Assembly (NCBI GenBank): GCA_964524705.1
Contig: CAZGDB010000005.1
Span: 1-64,000 of the forward strand
DNA length: 64,000 bases
Source of the DNA: CAZGDB01 sp964524705
Lineage (GTDB): Bacteria; Pseudomonadota; Gammaproteobacteria; Berkiellales; Berkiellaceae
Direction of reading: 5' to 3'
The notes beneath the pieces are model-generated. The model had not been told where the DNA came from. It ran no database searches and worked only from the letters and a program-made list of their open reading frames with translations. A program made the position numbers and the translations under genes. Shown here piece after piece: positions 51,786-60,546 of the stretch; the first letter of the stretch is position 1; each line of letters begins with the position of its first letter.

Positions 51786-53354
51786 TTATATTACGGGTTC
51801 CAAACCACTGAATTTCACAACTTCAGGCACGGTGTTACTTTGTGGCGAAATGACCATACGTGGTGCTATAGTACTAAATTGTTGCATCGGGACAGTCGGA
51901 GAAACCGTGTCTACAGGGATATTTAAAAACCTACGGACTGTAGATTTTTCGCGTGCATAAAGCTTCACAAACCAAGGCTCCGTACTTAAACAATCCTTAA
52001 AAACACTACGCCACTGTCGCACCAATGCCGTCTCCCCTAAGGTGATCTGATACATAAAAACCTCTGGACTGTGTACAGGAAAGGCGCGTAATTGCTCTTT
52101 AAAAAACAGATCTACATTAAAGGTCTGTAAGCCTGCCATTACTGCTTCCAAACCTTCTGTATAGTTTAATGCCAAAACGTAGGTTGCATAAAAACGCATT
52201 ATCTTCTTAATCATATTTTCAATTAAATTTTGAACAATTTGAGGGGAAGGCTCATTTTTTGAGATCGCATCACAAACCATATTATACGTTAGCTTATAGC
52301 CTTCTAAACAATCTAAGAGTTCTGCAGCTTCTTCTAAAGAATAGCTATACATCAATGCAACAGCGAGGGCGTTTTTAGAGACCAAAGGCCTTAATTTAAT
52401 AAAATCTGCCACTCCACCTTGCCCCTCTATTATTTCCTCTTCAAAATTAAAAATAGACGTATCCACTAAGCTTTCAGCAGGAATCACACACATTAACGCT
52501 TTATTACCTAAGGCATACTGCATAAACCATTGCATCAAAGCACTATGTTCTGGCTGCACATAATGCAAGGGCATTTCACCTACTTTATTGCCGATAATAA
52601 ACAATTCAGGAACCCTCTGCATTAATAATTCTACTATCTTTTTGTAGCCTTTTGCGCATGCAAAATGTAAAGCTGTTTCACCCTCTTTATCTTGTAAAGT
52701 TGCATCCATCCCTGCATCTAGCAAAACTTCTACCGCATCCGCAGCACCTTTAATCACCGCCAAATGTAAGGCAGTTTTGCCACTGTGATCTTTATTTACA
52801 ATATAATTATATCCCAATAATAACCGTAACATTGCCGCATCACCCATTTCTGCTGCTAAGTGCAAAGGACTACGTCCCTGAATGGTCACTGTACATAAGG
52901 CTTCGGGAAAAATTTTTAATAAATGTTTAACCATGACTTGATTTTTTTTCAAAACCGCTACCGCAACAGGGGTTAATCCTGTCTTATCACGTGTCAATAT
53001 CAAGGTTTCTGATAACAAAAGTTGTACCACATTCATATTTCCTGTTTCTACGGCAATATGCAAAGGTGTTTTGTCATCCAAGTTTTGAGCATAAGCATCG
53101 GCTTGTGCATTTAACAAGTGTTTTATAATAACCAGATTGCCACTACGTGCAGCACAATGTAAAGCGGTCTCTCCTGCACCATTTTTGAGATTTACCAATA
53201 AAGGAGTGGTTTTCACCAACTGTTCTACTTCTGTATCATTTCCAATCATTACCGCCGCATGCAACAATGTGTCATAAGGAGCTTGATAGCTATCAAGTTC
53301 ATGGCCCTCACCTTCACTAGCAGGTCTACGTCTTTTTTTTGATTCATGATCCAT
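51786..53354 (-). CDS. Ankyrin repeat protein coupled to ccmI
   Basis: 522 residues. A short basic/acidic start (HESKKRRRPASEGEGHEL), about seven good ankyrin repeats over residues 27-260 (TALHCAARSGNLVIIKHLLN, TPLHIAVETGNMNVVQLLLS, TALHFACAKGYKKIVELLMQ), then a helical region with parallels to 37124-38815 and a Val/Pro/Thr tail. Its start lies inside the end of ccmI (11-base overlap), so the two are translated from one message. Confidence 0.88.
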   Translation of the reverse strand: MDHESKKRRRPASEGEGHELDSYQAPYDTLLHAAVMIGNDTEVEQLVKTTPLLVNLKNGAGETALHCAARSGNLVIIKHLLNAQADAYAQNLDDKTPLHIAVETGNMNVVQLLLSETLILTRDKTGLTPVAVAVLKKNQVMVKHLLKIFPEALCTVTIQGRSPLHLAAEMGDAAMLRLLLGYNYIVNKDHSGKTALHLAVIKGAADAVEVLLDAGMDATLQDKEGETALHFACAKGYKKIVELLMQRVPELFIIGNKVGEMPLHYVQPEHSALMQWFMQYALGNKALMCVIPAESLVDTSIFNFEEEIIEGQGGVADFIKLRPLVSKNALAVALMYSYSLEEAAELLDCLEGYKLTYNMVCDAISKNEPSPQIVQNLIENMIKKIMRFYATYVLALNYTEGLEAVMAGLQTFNVDLFFKEQLRAFPVHSPEVFMYQITLGETALVRQWRSVFKDCLSTEPWFVKLYAREKSTVRRFLNIPVDTVSPTVPMQQFSTIAPRMVISPQSNTVPEVVKFSGLEPVI

Positions 53355-53943
53355 TTTTTTGCTCAGCCACTTGCATCGCTTTTTTAATAATTTCCTGTAA
53401 TTTTTGATCTTGTTCTATATGCGGTAACATGTTACGCCAATACCCCAGCGCTTGAGTATATTGTTTCTGTATAAAAGCATTCATTGCTAAGATATTCCAC
53501 AACTCTGGCTGTTCTGGCGTGGTTGCTAAAGACTGTTCTACCTGTTGAGCCAAGGTTATAGGTAAAGACTGTTGTTGGGTAGCATAGCTTTGTGCATAGT
53601 GCGCTAGGATTTCTGGATGTTCTGGATGCCGCGCATAGGCTTTAGCATACGCCTGTTGTGCCGAACCTACTTCCCCTGCCATCTCCCAAATTTGCCCTAA
53701 GTGAAACCATAAATACCCATAGCTAGGTTTGGTTCTTTCTTGATACTGGGTTAATAAACTTACCAAGTCTGCTTTGGGGGTCTGGCTTTGCATTGTTTGC
53801 CCTAAAGTACGATCAAACTGTCGCATTTGATGGGTTTCGTCCACCAAGCTTGCACTCCCGCTGAAGTAATATAAACAACTCGTAAGTGCTAATAAAAGGA
53901 ACCATTCATGATAATGGTATAAAAAACGTGTTTTATGGGTCAT
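53344..53943 (-). CDS. ccmI: Cytochrome c maturation TPR protein CcmI-like
   Basis: 199 residues: one membrane helix at about 14-29 (FLLLALTSCLYYF) and a periplasmic TPR domain with the CcmI/NrfG C-terminal pattern (HPEHPEILAHYAQSYA, LWNILAMNAFIQKQYTQALGYW). CcmI presents apocytochrome to the heme ligation complex. It is shorter than two-helix CcmI proteins, resembling the second half. It is separated from ccmF by about 6.6 kb of mainly ankyrin genes; ccmG and ccmH are not seen. Confidence 0.75.
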   Translation of the reverse strand: MTHKTRFLYHYHEWFLLLALTSCLYYFSGSASLVDETHQMRQFDRTLGQTMQSQTPKADLVSLLTQYQERTKPSYGYLWFHLGQIWEMAGEVGSAQQAYAKAYARHPEHPEILAHYAQSYATQQQSLPITLAQQVEQSLATTPEQPELWNILAMNAFIQKQYTQALGYWRNMLPHIEQDQKLQEIIKKAMQVAEQKNGS

Positions 53944-53996
53944 TTAAAAGACTTTGGTCAAGCATCTTATTGATAGACCTCATCATAACATGATTT

Positions 53997-54290
53997 TTAT
54001 TCAGGCTGTGAGCGGTCCTTTGGTGTCTGTGTGTGGGGTGGTGACACGATCATTGATTGGGCACCCTGCGCACTTTGAACTGGTGCTTTATACGCTTTCA
54101 AGTCAAATGCTGGTCCCTCCGCTTCATCAGACGCATCGGATGCTCTTCTACGTCCAGCACTAATGCGGTCATAAAGATTGCGCCCCTTTGTTCCAACTGC
54201 AGCAGCAACAGAGCCACCTGCTGCTGCTAACGCACCAAACATCGTATTCTTCGGAGCTTTTTTTTCAGATGTATTAGAATTAGTGTCCAT
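53997..54290 (-). CDS. Small basic/low-complexity protein, unknown
   Basis: 97 residues. ATG 54290 follows AAGGAGA with 6 bases between. Ser/Asn-rich start, Ala/Gly stretch (FGALAAAGGSVAAAVG), basic RNLYDRISAGRRRASD, acidic DEAEGP and a Pro/Gln tail. It lies 16 bases after the large ankyrin gene in the same direction, so it is part of that operon. Probably disordered. No family recognised. Confidence 0.6.
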   Translation of the reverse strand: MDTNSNTSEKKAPKNTMFGALAAAGGSVAAAVGTKGRNLYDRISAGRRRASDASDEAEGPAFDLKAYKAPVQSAQGAQSMIVSPPHTQTPKDRSQPE

Positions 54291-54306
54291 TTAAGTCTCC
54301 TTATGA

Positions 54307-57300
54307 TTATTTACCGGCACTACCTGGTCTACCTGGTGTCCGCCTTTCATCACCCCCATCAATATCCAAACCTGTACGAATTTCGTTATCGTTATAGGCA
54401 GGTGGTGCATTCTCAAGTGCATTATCTGAGCGTTCTTCTAAATACGCCAATACTTTCTGTAAACTCCCTTCAGGATCTCTTTGAGCTTCTTCAAGATTAT
54501 AAATCCCTGAAGGGTCAGCAATATCTATTTGAATTGCATCAGTATCTAACCTCTCATCCTCAAGCACAATATCCAAAGCATGTTTAGTCAAAGCAACTCT
54601 ATCTTGTGTTTTTAAAGACACGCTATCGGGAGGCACTTTATAATCTTCCGCCTGATAATCTTCCGCCTGCACGTCCAAATCCAATCCATTTTGTACAAAT
54701 TCTTGATTATAAGCGACTTGCGAGGTCACCGTAAAGCCCGCATCCTTTAACTGTTGTATTACTTCAGAATAATTATCTCCATAAAAATGGTTTGCAATTT
54801 CATCATTGATAATTGCCAGCTTTTCAGCACAATTTGCGTTAATGACCACCTGTGGATACTCACCCAGGCGTACATCCGTTTGCAGGACCTGAAACTCCAT
54901 ATTAATCTCTTCCTCAAACTCTAATATCGATTTAATCGCCTCTAAGCCCTTAGAAACAATAACCGCATGGACTTGTCCTTGTTCTCTCAACCCACCTTCA
55001 ATTAAAGCTGGCGTTAAGGTTTCCACCTCAAATAAGGCATGATGCCCATCTTCCTCAGTTAATTGACGTTGATGACGCTGTCTTATTAAATCATGCACCA
55101 TGCTTGCTTCAAAGTGTGTAAAGCTTCTATCAGCTGCCGCATACCCTACACCCATCACTGCTCCAGTATGGTCTAACGTAGGCTTGATAATATCGGCAAA
55201 CTCAATCATATTCTGGGCGGCAGTGACAGCAGCTAAGCCAACAGCAGCCCCTTTCTCCGCGCCTTTATCGCCTACAATAAAGAAAGTATGTCTATCATCC
55301 CCAAAGACTTTAGAGAGCTGTGGGTAATGCTGATTTTTAGTCACCGTATAACCGACCTTTTCGGCAATCTCCATCATTTTAGCATTCATAACCTGGTTAT
55401 AAACACGAGTACGAATAGCTCGCTCTAAGACATCACTCCCTTTGACTCCTTCTATATATTGGCCAACCGACCCCAACCGTTCCCTCAGTGTATCGGTATA
55501 TGTAAGTAGGGCAAGCATTTCAGGGTCAATAGAACGTAAAGGCTGCTCTACATTTAAAACTGCCTGAACACGCCGCTCTATGTCTGCTTTTGTCTCTAAG
55601 ATTTCAGCTGCATTAGAGCGTAAATACTCCATCATCTTAGGGTAATACTGTGTACTAATTAATTTTTTCAGATCATCTTCAGGCTGTTGTAACTCAGCAT
55701 AAGGGTCTCGCTGTATTGCCGTTTCTACATATGCCGTAATATGTAGTAAAGCTAAACGTTCTGGAGAAAGCATAATATTATCTTTGAGTTCATAACTGTT
55801 GGTTAACTCACAAATCTCCCCCACCCATTTTAAATCGTAGACTGAGTTCTTCAATATAGTATGAGGCTGTTCTGCCAAGACCACCTTCCCGCGCTGCTGT
55901 CCCTTTAAAAAATCATCCGGTTCTTGAATAGTAGTTTTCTTTTTAGCTGCATGGGCTTTTTGAACGCTCTCATTCAACATCATTTTACTTGCTAACGTAT
56001 TCGCGTAAAACGCCGCATCTGTGAAAATCTTATTGCGATTGGTGCTGCTAAAATCTAAGTTCAGTTTAATCCCATAGTGTCCAAATAATGCTTGCACCGG
56101 CAGAGACTGTAAAGTCTCCGTGATTTCCCCAAAACTATGGATTCCTTTTTGCACCATATGTGCAGACAAGTTTTTAACAATAGCATGTAAATCTTCGCTG
56201 ATTTGTGCCTTTTTACTCGTTGAAACATTTACAGGCTTACCCTTTTTATAGAATTTTTTACGCAAATACGCCTGCACAAACCCTAGCATCAGATAAAGCT
56301 GTTCAGAGCCTGTGCTACCCACAACCGGGATATGAGGATTTCTAATCGCAAAACTAGAAGGTTCTAAACCCCTTGGTTTATCTACCCCTCTATTTTTTTT
56401 AACATTAGGGTTTAATTCAGTCATAGGTAAAGGCATATTAGCTTTCAGTATTCCTGGAGCTTGGGAATATCGATCTTCTGGTGGGGTGTTTTCTTGATCT
56501 AACAGGGTGCGAACCCCATGCACGAGATCCCTACCTTGACGATGTAATTCTGTACGTTTTTCAGGCGAAACCTTATTCCACAGATCGTACATCGTTTTTA
56601 GCTCGCTCAAACTAAAAATATTCAATTTTTTAAAAAATCTTCGCATAGAAGCCGTATCTTTTTTAGTACGCGAAACCAATACATCCACCGAAAAATGTGT
56701 ATCGAAGTACCGACGACTAGCATCTTTTTCAGCATGATCTTGTTTTGCGGCTTTTGAAAACCCCTCACTCGCCATTGCGTATAAATCACTTTGTCCACGC
56801 AACTCCTGTAAAATCTTATTTTTTGCAGTTTTATAATCACTCACCACATAAGCATTTTTAATTTGTAACATTGTTGCATGTGTAATTTTTTGCTCCCACA
56901 TCGCCATCATTAATAATAACGTATCTGAAGTGTCTAACTTATCAGTTTTTAAAGCCGCTTCATATTGTCCCATACGTTGCTCTCGGATCTGATTGCTCCT
57001 TTCATACTCAAAAGCCAGCCCCTGTGTTTTTTTAATCGCTGCTTGCTCCATGGCTTTACGTCTAAAGGTACGCTGAAACCAGGTGCTTAATAGGTAAGCA
57101 ACAGAAGGATTACCCGCAAGAATAGCGGTCTCTCTAGCGGTCTTTTGATTCACATCTTTGATTTTAGTATTTGCGCCTTCCTTCTTCAGCCACTCCACCA
57201 TCTCAAAATTTCCTTTTTCTGCAAACAAGTGTAGCGCTGTGCGTCCTTTTGCATCTTGCGCATTTAAATCTAGGCCTTTTTCTCTTAAAAATTTTACCAT

Positions 57301-58557
57301 TTGAACATCATCTTTCAAAACAGCCAAATGTAACATGGTATTGCCAGCACCATTTTTTAAATTTTTATCAAAACCTGCTGGACAAGCTCGTAATAAGGTT
57401 TCTACCATATTAGTATCCCCACGTTCTACAGCCAAATGTAATGGCGAGAACCCTCTGTTATCCAAAATAAGTAGGCTATGTGTGTTTGCGCGTGCCAGCT
57501 GCTGAACCGTGCGTATATTATCGGATGACACAGCCCAATGCAGCGGTGTACGACCTGTTTCATCCTTAGCTGAAAACCGTGGCTTCTCTCGGACTAAAGA
57601 ATGTGTTTTATCAGCACACAATTCTGGTATAACCTTTGTGATGATTTCAATATTGTTACTCATAGCTGCTAAATGGAGCGGAGTACATCCATCATTAGCT
57701 GGTAAATTCAGACTTGCCCCTTTTTTAACTAAAACATTAAACAACTGATATTTTCCCGCTAAAATTGCATGATGTAAAACAGTGTATCCTTTGACATCTT
57801 TTTCATTGATTGCAACATGATGATTTAAAAGCAAATCAACCAACACAGGATCACCTTGTTTTACCGCCAAAAATAATGGGGTATCTTTGTTTTGACCTTG
57901 AGATTTAAAATTTATATCCGCACCTTTTTCAATTACAAAACGAGCCAAATCTATATCTTTTAACGCTATCGCTTGTAACAGTGCACTGCGCCCTTGCTCA
58001 TCTATAGAATTAACACTGCCTCCATTAACTAAAAAGACACCAATTAATTCTTTTTTTTTCTCTATCGTATGTTTAGAGTGCTGAATAATACGAGATAACA
58101 ACCCTTGTGGCAACGGCTCACCTACATTTTTCATTAAAAAATCAAATAAGCCGGGATTTCCCGCATCTAGCGCCAAGTCTAAAGGAGAGAACCCCTTATT
58201 GTCCTTCATCTGTAAATACTCAGACAGCTCCGCACCCTCAGGATCTTGATTCAATATGTCTTTTAAGGCCCCCATATAACTTTCAGTATACTCTGTTCCC
58301 TTAATCACAGCCCAATGCATCGCAGTACGTCCTGATACATCGGTTGCCATAGATTGCGCGCCTTTTTCATAAAAATACTGCACCCATTGCACTGCTAGTT
58401 CAGGGGTTTCACAATACTGTAATGCATATAAAGGAAGCTGATCTAAAAATGCGGGCTCTAATTTTTTAAAATCAAAAGACTCATTCTGCATTTCATCTAA
58501 TAAAGCATTAAAATCTTCCTTGGTGAAGCCTTTTGTATTTTCTATAGGTTTTGGCAT
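54307..58557 (-). CDS. Giant ankyrin repeat protein
   Basis: About 1416 residues. The ATG at 58557 lies 5 bases after AGGAGG; that site overlaps the TAG of the upstream ankyrin gene. Twelve or so repeats occupy residues 60-480 (SALLQAIALKDIDLARFVIE, TVLHHAILAGKYQLFNVLVK, TMLHLAVLKDDVQMVKFLRE). The remaining 900 residues are unknown: helical and charged, a hydrophobic Gly/Ala patch near 1100 (AAVGLAAVTAAQNMI), a duplicated QAEDY, and the motif PPAYN close to the C-terminus, which fits the PPxY class bound by eukaryotic WW domains. Likely host-directed. Confidence 0.85.
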   Translation of the reverse strand: MPKPIENTKGFTKEDFNALLDEMQNESFDFKKLEPAFLDQLPLYALQYCETPELAVQWVQYFYEKGAQSMATDVSGRTAMHWAVIKGTEYTESYMGALKDILNQDPEGAELSEYLQMKDNKGFSPLDLALDAGNPGLFDFLMKNVGEPLPQGLLSRIIQHSKHTIEKKKELIGVFLVNGGSVNSIDEQGRSALLQAIALKDIDLARFVIEKGADINFKSQGQNKDTPLFLAVKQGDPVLVDLLLNHHVAINEKDVKGYTVLHHAILAGKYQLFNVLVKKGASLNLPANDGCTPLHLAAMSNNIEIITKVIPELCADKTHSLVREKPRFSAKDETGRTPLHWAVSSDNIRTVQQLARANTHSLLILDNRGFSPLHLAVERGDTNMVETLLRACPAGFDKNLKNGAGNTMLHLAVLKDDVQMVKFLREKGLDLNAQDAKGRTALHLFAEKGNFEMVEWLKKEGANTKIKDVNQKTARETAILAGNPSVAYLLSTWFQRTFRRKAMEQAAIKKTQGLAFEYERSNQIREQRMGQYEAALKTDKLDTSDTLLLMMAMWEQKITHATMLQIKNAYVVSDYKTAKNKILQELRGQSDLYAMASEGFSKAAKQDHAEKDASRRYFDTHFSVDVLVSRTKKDTASMRRFFKKLNIFSLSELKTMYDLWNKVSPEKRTELHRQGRDLVHGVRTLLDQENTPPEDRYSQAPGILKANMPLPMTELNPNVKKNRGVDKPRGLEPSSFAIRNPHIPVVGSTGSEQLYLMLGFVQAYLRKKFYKKGKPVNVSTSKKAQISEDLHAIVKNLSAHMVQKGIHSFGEITETLQSLPVQALFGHYGIKLNLDFSSTNRNKIFTDAAFYANTLASKMMLNESVQKAHAAKKKTTIQEPDDFLKGQQRGKVVLAEQPHTILKNSVYDLKWVGEICELTNSYELKDNIMLSPERLALLHITAYVETAIQRDPYAELQQPEDDLKKLISTQYYPKMMEYLRSNAAEILETKADIERRVQAVLNVEQPLRSIDPEMLALLTYTDTLRERLGSVGQYIEGVKGSDVLERAIRTRVYNQVMNAKMMEIAEKVGYTVTKNQHYPQLSKVFGDDRHTFFIVGDKGAEKGAAVGLAAVTAAQNMIEFADIIKPTLDHTGAVMGVGYAAADRSFTHFEASMVHDLIRQRHQRQLTEEDGHHALFEVETLTPALIEGGLREQGQVHAVIVSKGLEAIKSILEFEEEINMEFQVLQTDVRLGEYPQVVINANCAEKLAIINDEIANHFYGDNYSEVIQQLKDAGFTVTSQVAYNQEFVQNGLDLDVQAEDYQAEDYKVPPDSVSLKTQDRVALTKHALDIVLEDERLDTDAIQIDIADPSGIYNLEEAQRDPEGSLQKVLAYLEERSDNALENAPPAYNDNEIRTGLDIDGGDERRTPGRPGSAGK

Positions 58558-58566
58558 AGGCACCTC

Positions 58567-59796
58567 CTAAGGTTGAACCCAGTAATCATCCCTCTTGGAA
58601 CCAAGTTTGGGTTTAAAATTTTCTTCATTGTCTGATGTAGAGTCGGCCTTAATCGTAACTACGGGGGGAACCACTTTACTTAAAGGCACGGGTTGCTGCT
58701 TAATTCCATCAGTAGTTTTTTTACCCCCATCAGTCATCTTCCCACTCATGTCTTTTATACTGACATCTAAAGCCTTTACTACATATTTTTCTTTTCTGTC
58801 CTCTTCTTGACCTTTAAACCAAGTAAGGACGGCATCCCATATCTGTTTAATACGGTCCATCCAAGAAGGGTTTGATTTCACGACGATAGCCTGCTTAACA
58901 ACAGGTGCAGCAGCTGGTACAGGTTTTTCTGCTACATCATTCATAGGCGTTTTGTCTGGTTTAGGTGTTTCGACTGTTTTTTGACTTAACAGAGTCGCAA
59001 CTTGATCTTTATAAACAGGATGGACTAAGTCTAACGGCGTCTTACCTTCGTTATTTTTAAGATCAGTCTTTGAATATTTACTCAGCGCAGAAATCAGTGA
59101 CATATTTCCATTTTTCGCAGCATAATGTAAAGGCGTATTACCAAGTTCATCCTGGACTTTAGCAGCGGCATCTGCGTTCCAATTATAGTCAGCCCCTTTA
59201 TTGGGTGTTAATAAAGCAGACATCACATAAAAATTACTTTTTTCCGCCAAAAGATGTAATACATTTTTGCCCGTGTTATCCGTAACACTCAAATTCATCT
59301 GATTATTTTTAAAAATCGATAACAGGTCTTGCTTATTGTTCAACTGTGCAACGACAGCCATCCCGACTGGTTTTTCCTCTAGCTTGTCAACAAGGTAATG
59401 AAAAGCAGTTCGCCCCTGTTCATCCTGTAACTCTGGATTTATGTTTTTCCGAATTAAAAATTCAGCTAACACTGGGTTTTCATTCATCACTGCCCAATGC
59501 AGCGCACTTCTGCCTTTATTATCTTGAAAGTTAATGTTGTCATCATTTACAATATTTTCAATATCATTTTTTTGTTTTTCTTCGGCGGTTACCCGGCTAA
59601 ACAAATCAGTCACCGGTTTTGTAATAGCATTAAACGCACTGACAACCCCTTTCGTGAAGTCACTAGGGATTATAGACAATTCAATATCGTCAGGATTGAC
59701 CTCTTTGGAAGGAGTAGCGCTCATCGCCTCCACAAACCCATCAAAGGTAGTGCCTACGGTCTGATTGACCAAAGGATTTTTAACAGTATCCGACAT
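58567..59796 (-). CDS. Ankyrin repeat protein with Pro/Lys-rich tail
   Basis: 409 residues from ATG 59796 behind a GGGGGG site. After an 85-residue N-terminus there are about six repeats in residues 90-270 (SALHWAVMNENPVLAEFLIR, NVLHLLAEKSNFYVMSALLT, TPLHYAAKNGNMSLISALSK). The C-terminal 130 residues are rich in Lys, Pro and Val with a Trp-containing helix (WMDRIKQIWDAVLTWFKG). First gene of the ankyrin operon; its TAG overlaps the ribosome site of the giant gene. Confidence 0.87.
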   Translation of the reverse strand: MSDTVKNPLVNQTVGTTFDGFVEAMSATPSKEVNPDDIELSIIPSDFTKGVVSAFNAITKPVTDLFSRVTAEEKQKNDIENIVNDDNINFQDNKGRSALHWAVMNENPVLAEFLIRKNINPELQDEQGRTAFHYLVDKLEEKPVGMAVVAQLNNKQDLLSIFKNNQMNLSVTDNTGKNVLHLLAEKSNFYVMSALLTPNKGADYNWNADAAAKVQDELGNTPLHYAAKNGNMSLISALSKYSKTDLKNNEGKTPLDLVHPVYKDQVATLLSQKTVETPKPDKTPMNDVAEKPVPAAAPVVKQAIVVKSNPSWMDRIKQIWDAVLTWFKGQEEDRKEKYVVKALDVSIKDMSGKMTDGGKKTTDGIKQQPVPLSKVVPPVVTIKADSTSDNEENFKPKLGSKRDDYWVQP

Positions 59797-60006
59797 TCAC
59801 CGCCCCCCAGTATAATCAGAGGTTATACACCTAAGAAGGTGCCACTACCATTGCATAGTTTAAGTATAAGACAGGTAGGAAATAACGGTCGGACAATATA
59901 GGGTCTTATGTGATGTATTTTTATAAAAAAATACTGCTATATATCAACACAAACAAAGTGCGTGTGTTTACATATTATTTTTTATGCGCACATACAAGCA
60001 TATTCA

Positions 60007-60546
60007 TTAATACTCAGAGAGTTTTTCTACTATCTTTGAACTAGAAAACGTCCCTATACGCGGCGTCACCACGATAACGGTCGCCCCCACCAAGGCTGCT
60101 TGTTTTTGTTTATTTTCCCATTGAGGATCGTCAGCGGTAATCGCAATAATCCCAGGTTTAATATCTTGTACTAATTGCGCATATTCTTCAAAGGTTTTCA
60201 TCTCACCCAATAGTAAAACCGCATCTACATTACTTAATTGGGATAAATTATAAGCGCGCTGTGCTTGTGTATGCAGGGGTTGACGTTTCTTGGTTTGAAT
60301 AATTCTAGCATCCGGTTCTAAGGCAACGATTAAATACTCACCTTTGGCCTTTGCTTTTTCTAAAAACTGCAGATGTCCATAATGCAAGATATCAAAACAC
60401 CCGCCTACTAACACTACCTTTTTTTCAACCGGCACAACCATCCCAATATGCGGTTGGTAAGTCACAATCTGTACAGGAGCAGCTACTGCCATAGCACTCA
60501 CAGCTCCCAATAGTAGCCCCACGCCCATACTTTTCAAGTTAATCAT
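60007..60546 (-). CDS. Cytidylyltransferase-fold protein with an N-terminal signal-like segment
   Basis: 179 residues. The nucleotidyltransferase motif GGCFDILHYGH is at residues 48-58 and the second motif TFSSSKIVEKL near 166-175, as in RfaE-C or TagD-type enzymes that form CDP/ADP-alditols. Residues 1-23 (INLKSMGVGLLLGAVSAMAV ending VAA) look like a cleavable export signal, odd for a nucleotide-using enzyme. ATG 60546 has GGGAG 8 bases upstream and overlaps the ccmF stop by 8 bases; the internal Met36 lacks a ribosome site. It stands where ccmG would be. Confidence 0.8.
   Translation of the reverse strand: MINLKSMGVGLLLGAVSAMAVAAPVQIVTYQPHIGMVVPVEKKVVLVGGCFDILHYGHLQFLEKAKAKGEYLIVALEPDARIIQTKKRQPLHTQAQRAYNLSQLSNVDAVLLLGEMKTFEEYAQLVQDIKPGIIAITADDPQWENKQKQAALVGATVIVVTPRIGTFSSSKIVEKLSEY

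Noticed and set aside
58107..58304. Plus-strand small frames opposite the giant ankyrin gene
   Set aside because: No ribosome sites and no conserved features; shadows of the ankyrin repeats.
60442..60546. Internal start at Met36 for the cytidylyltransferase
   Set aside because: No spaced ribosome site precedes Met36, whereas ATG 60546 has GGGAG and overlaps ccmF in the usual coupled way. Kept as an alternative only.
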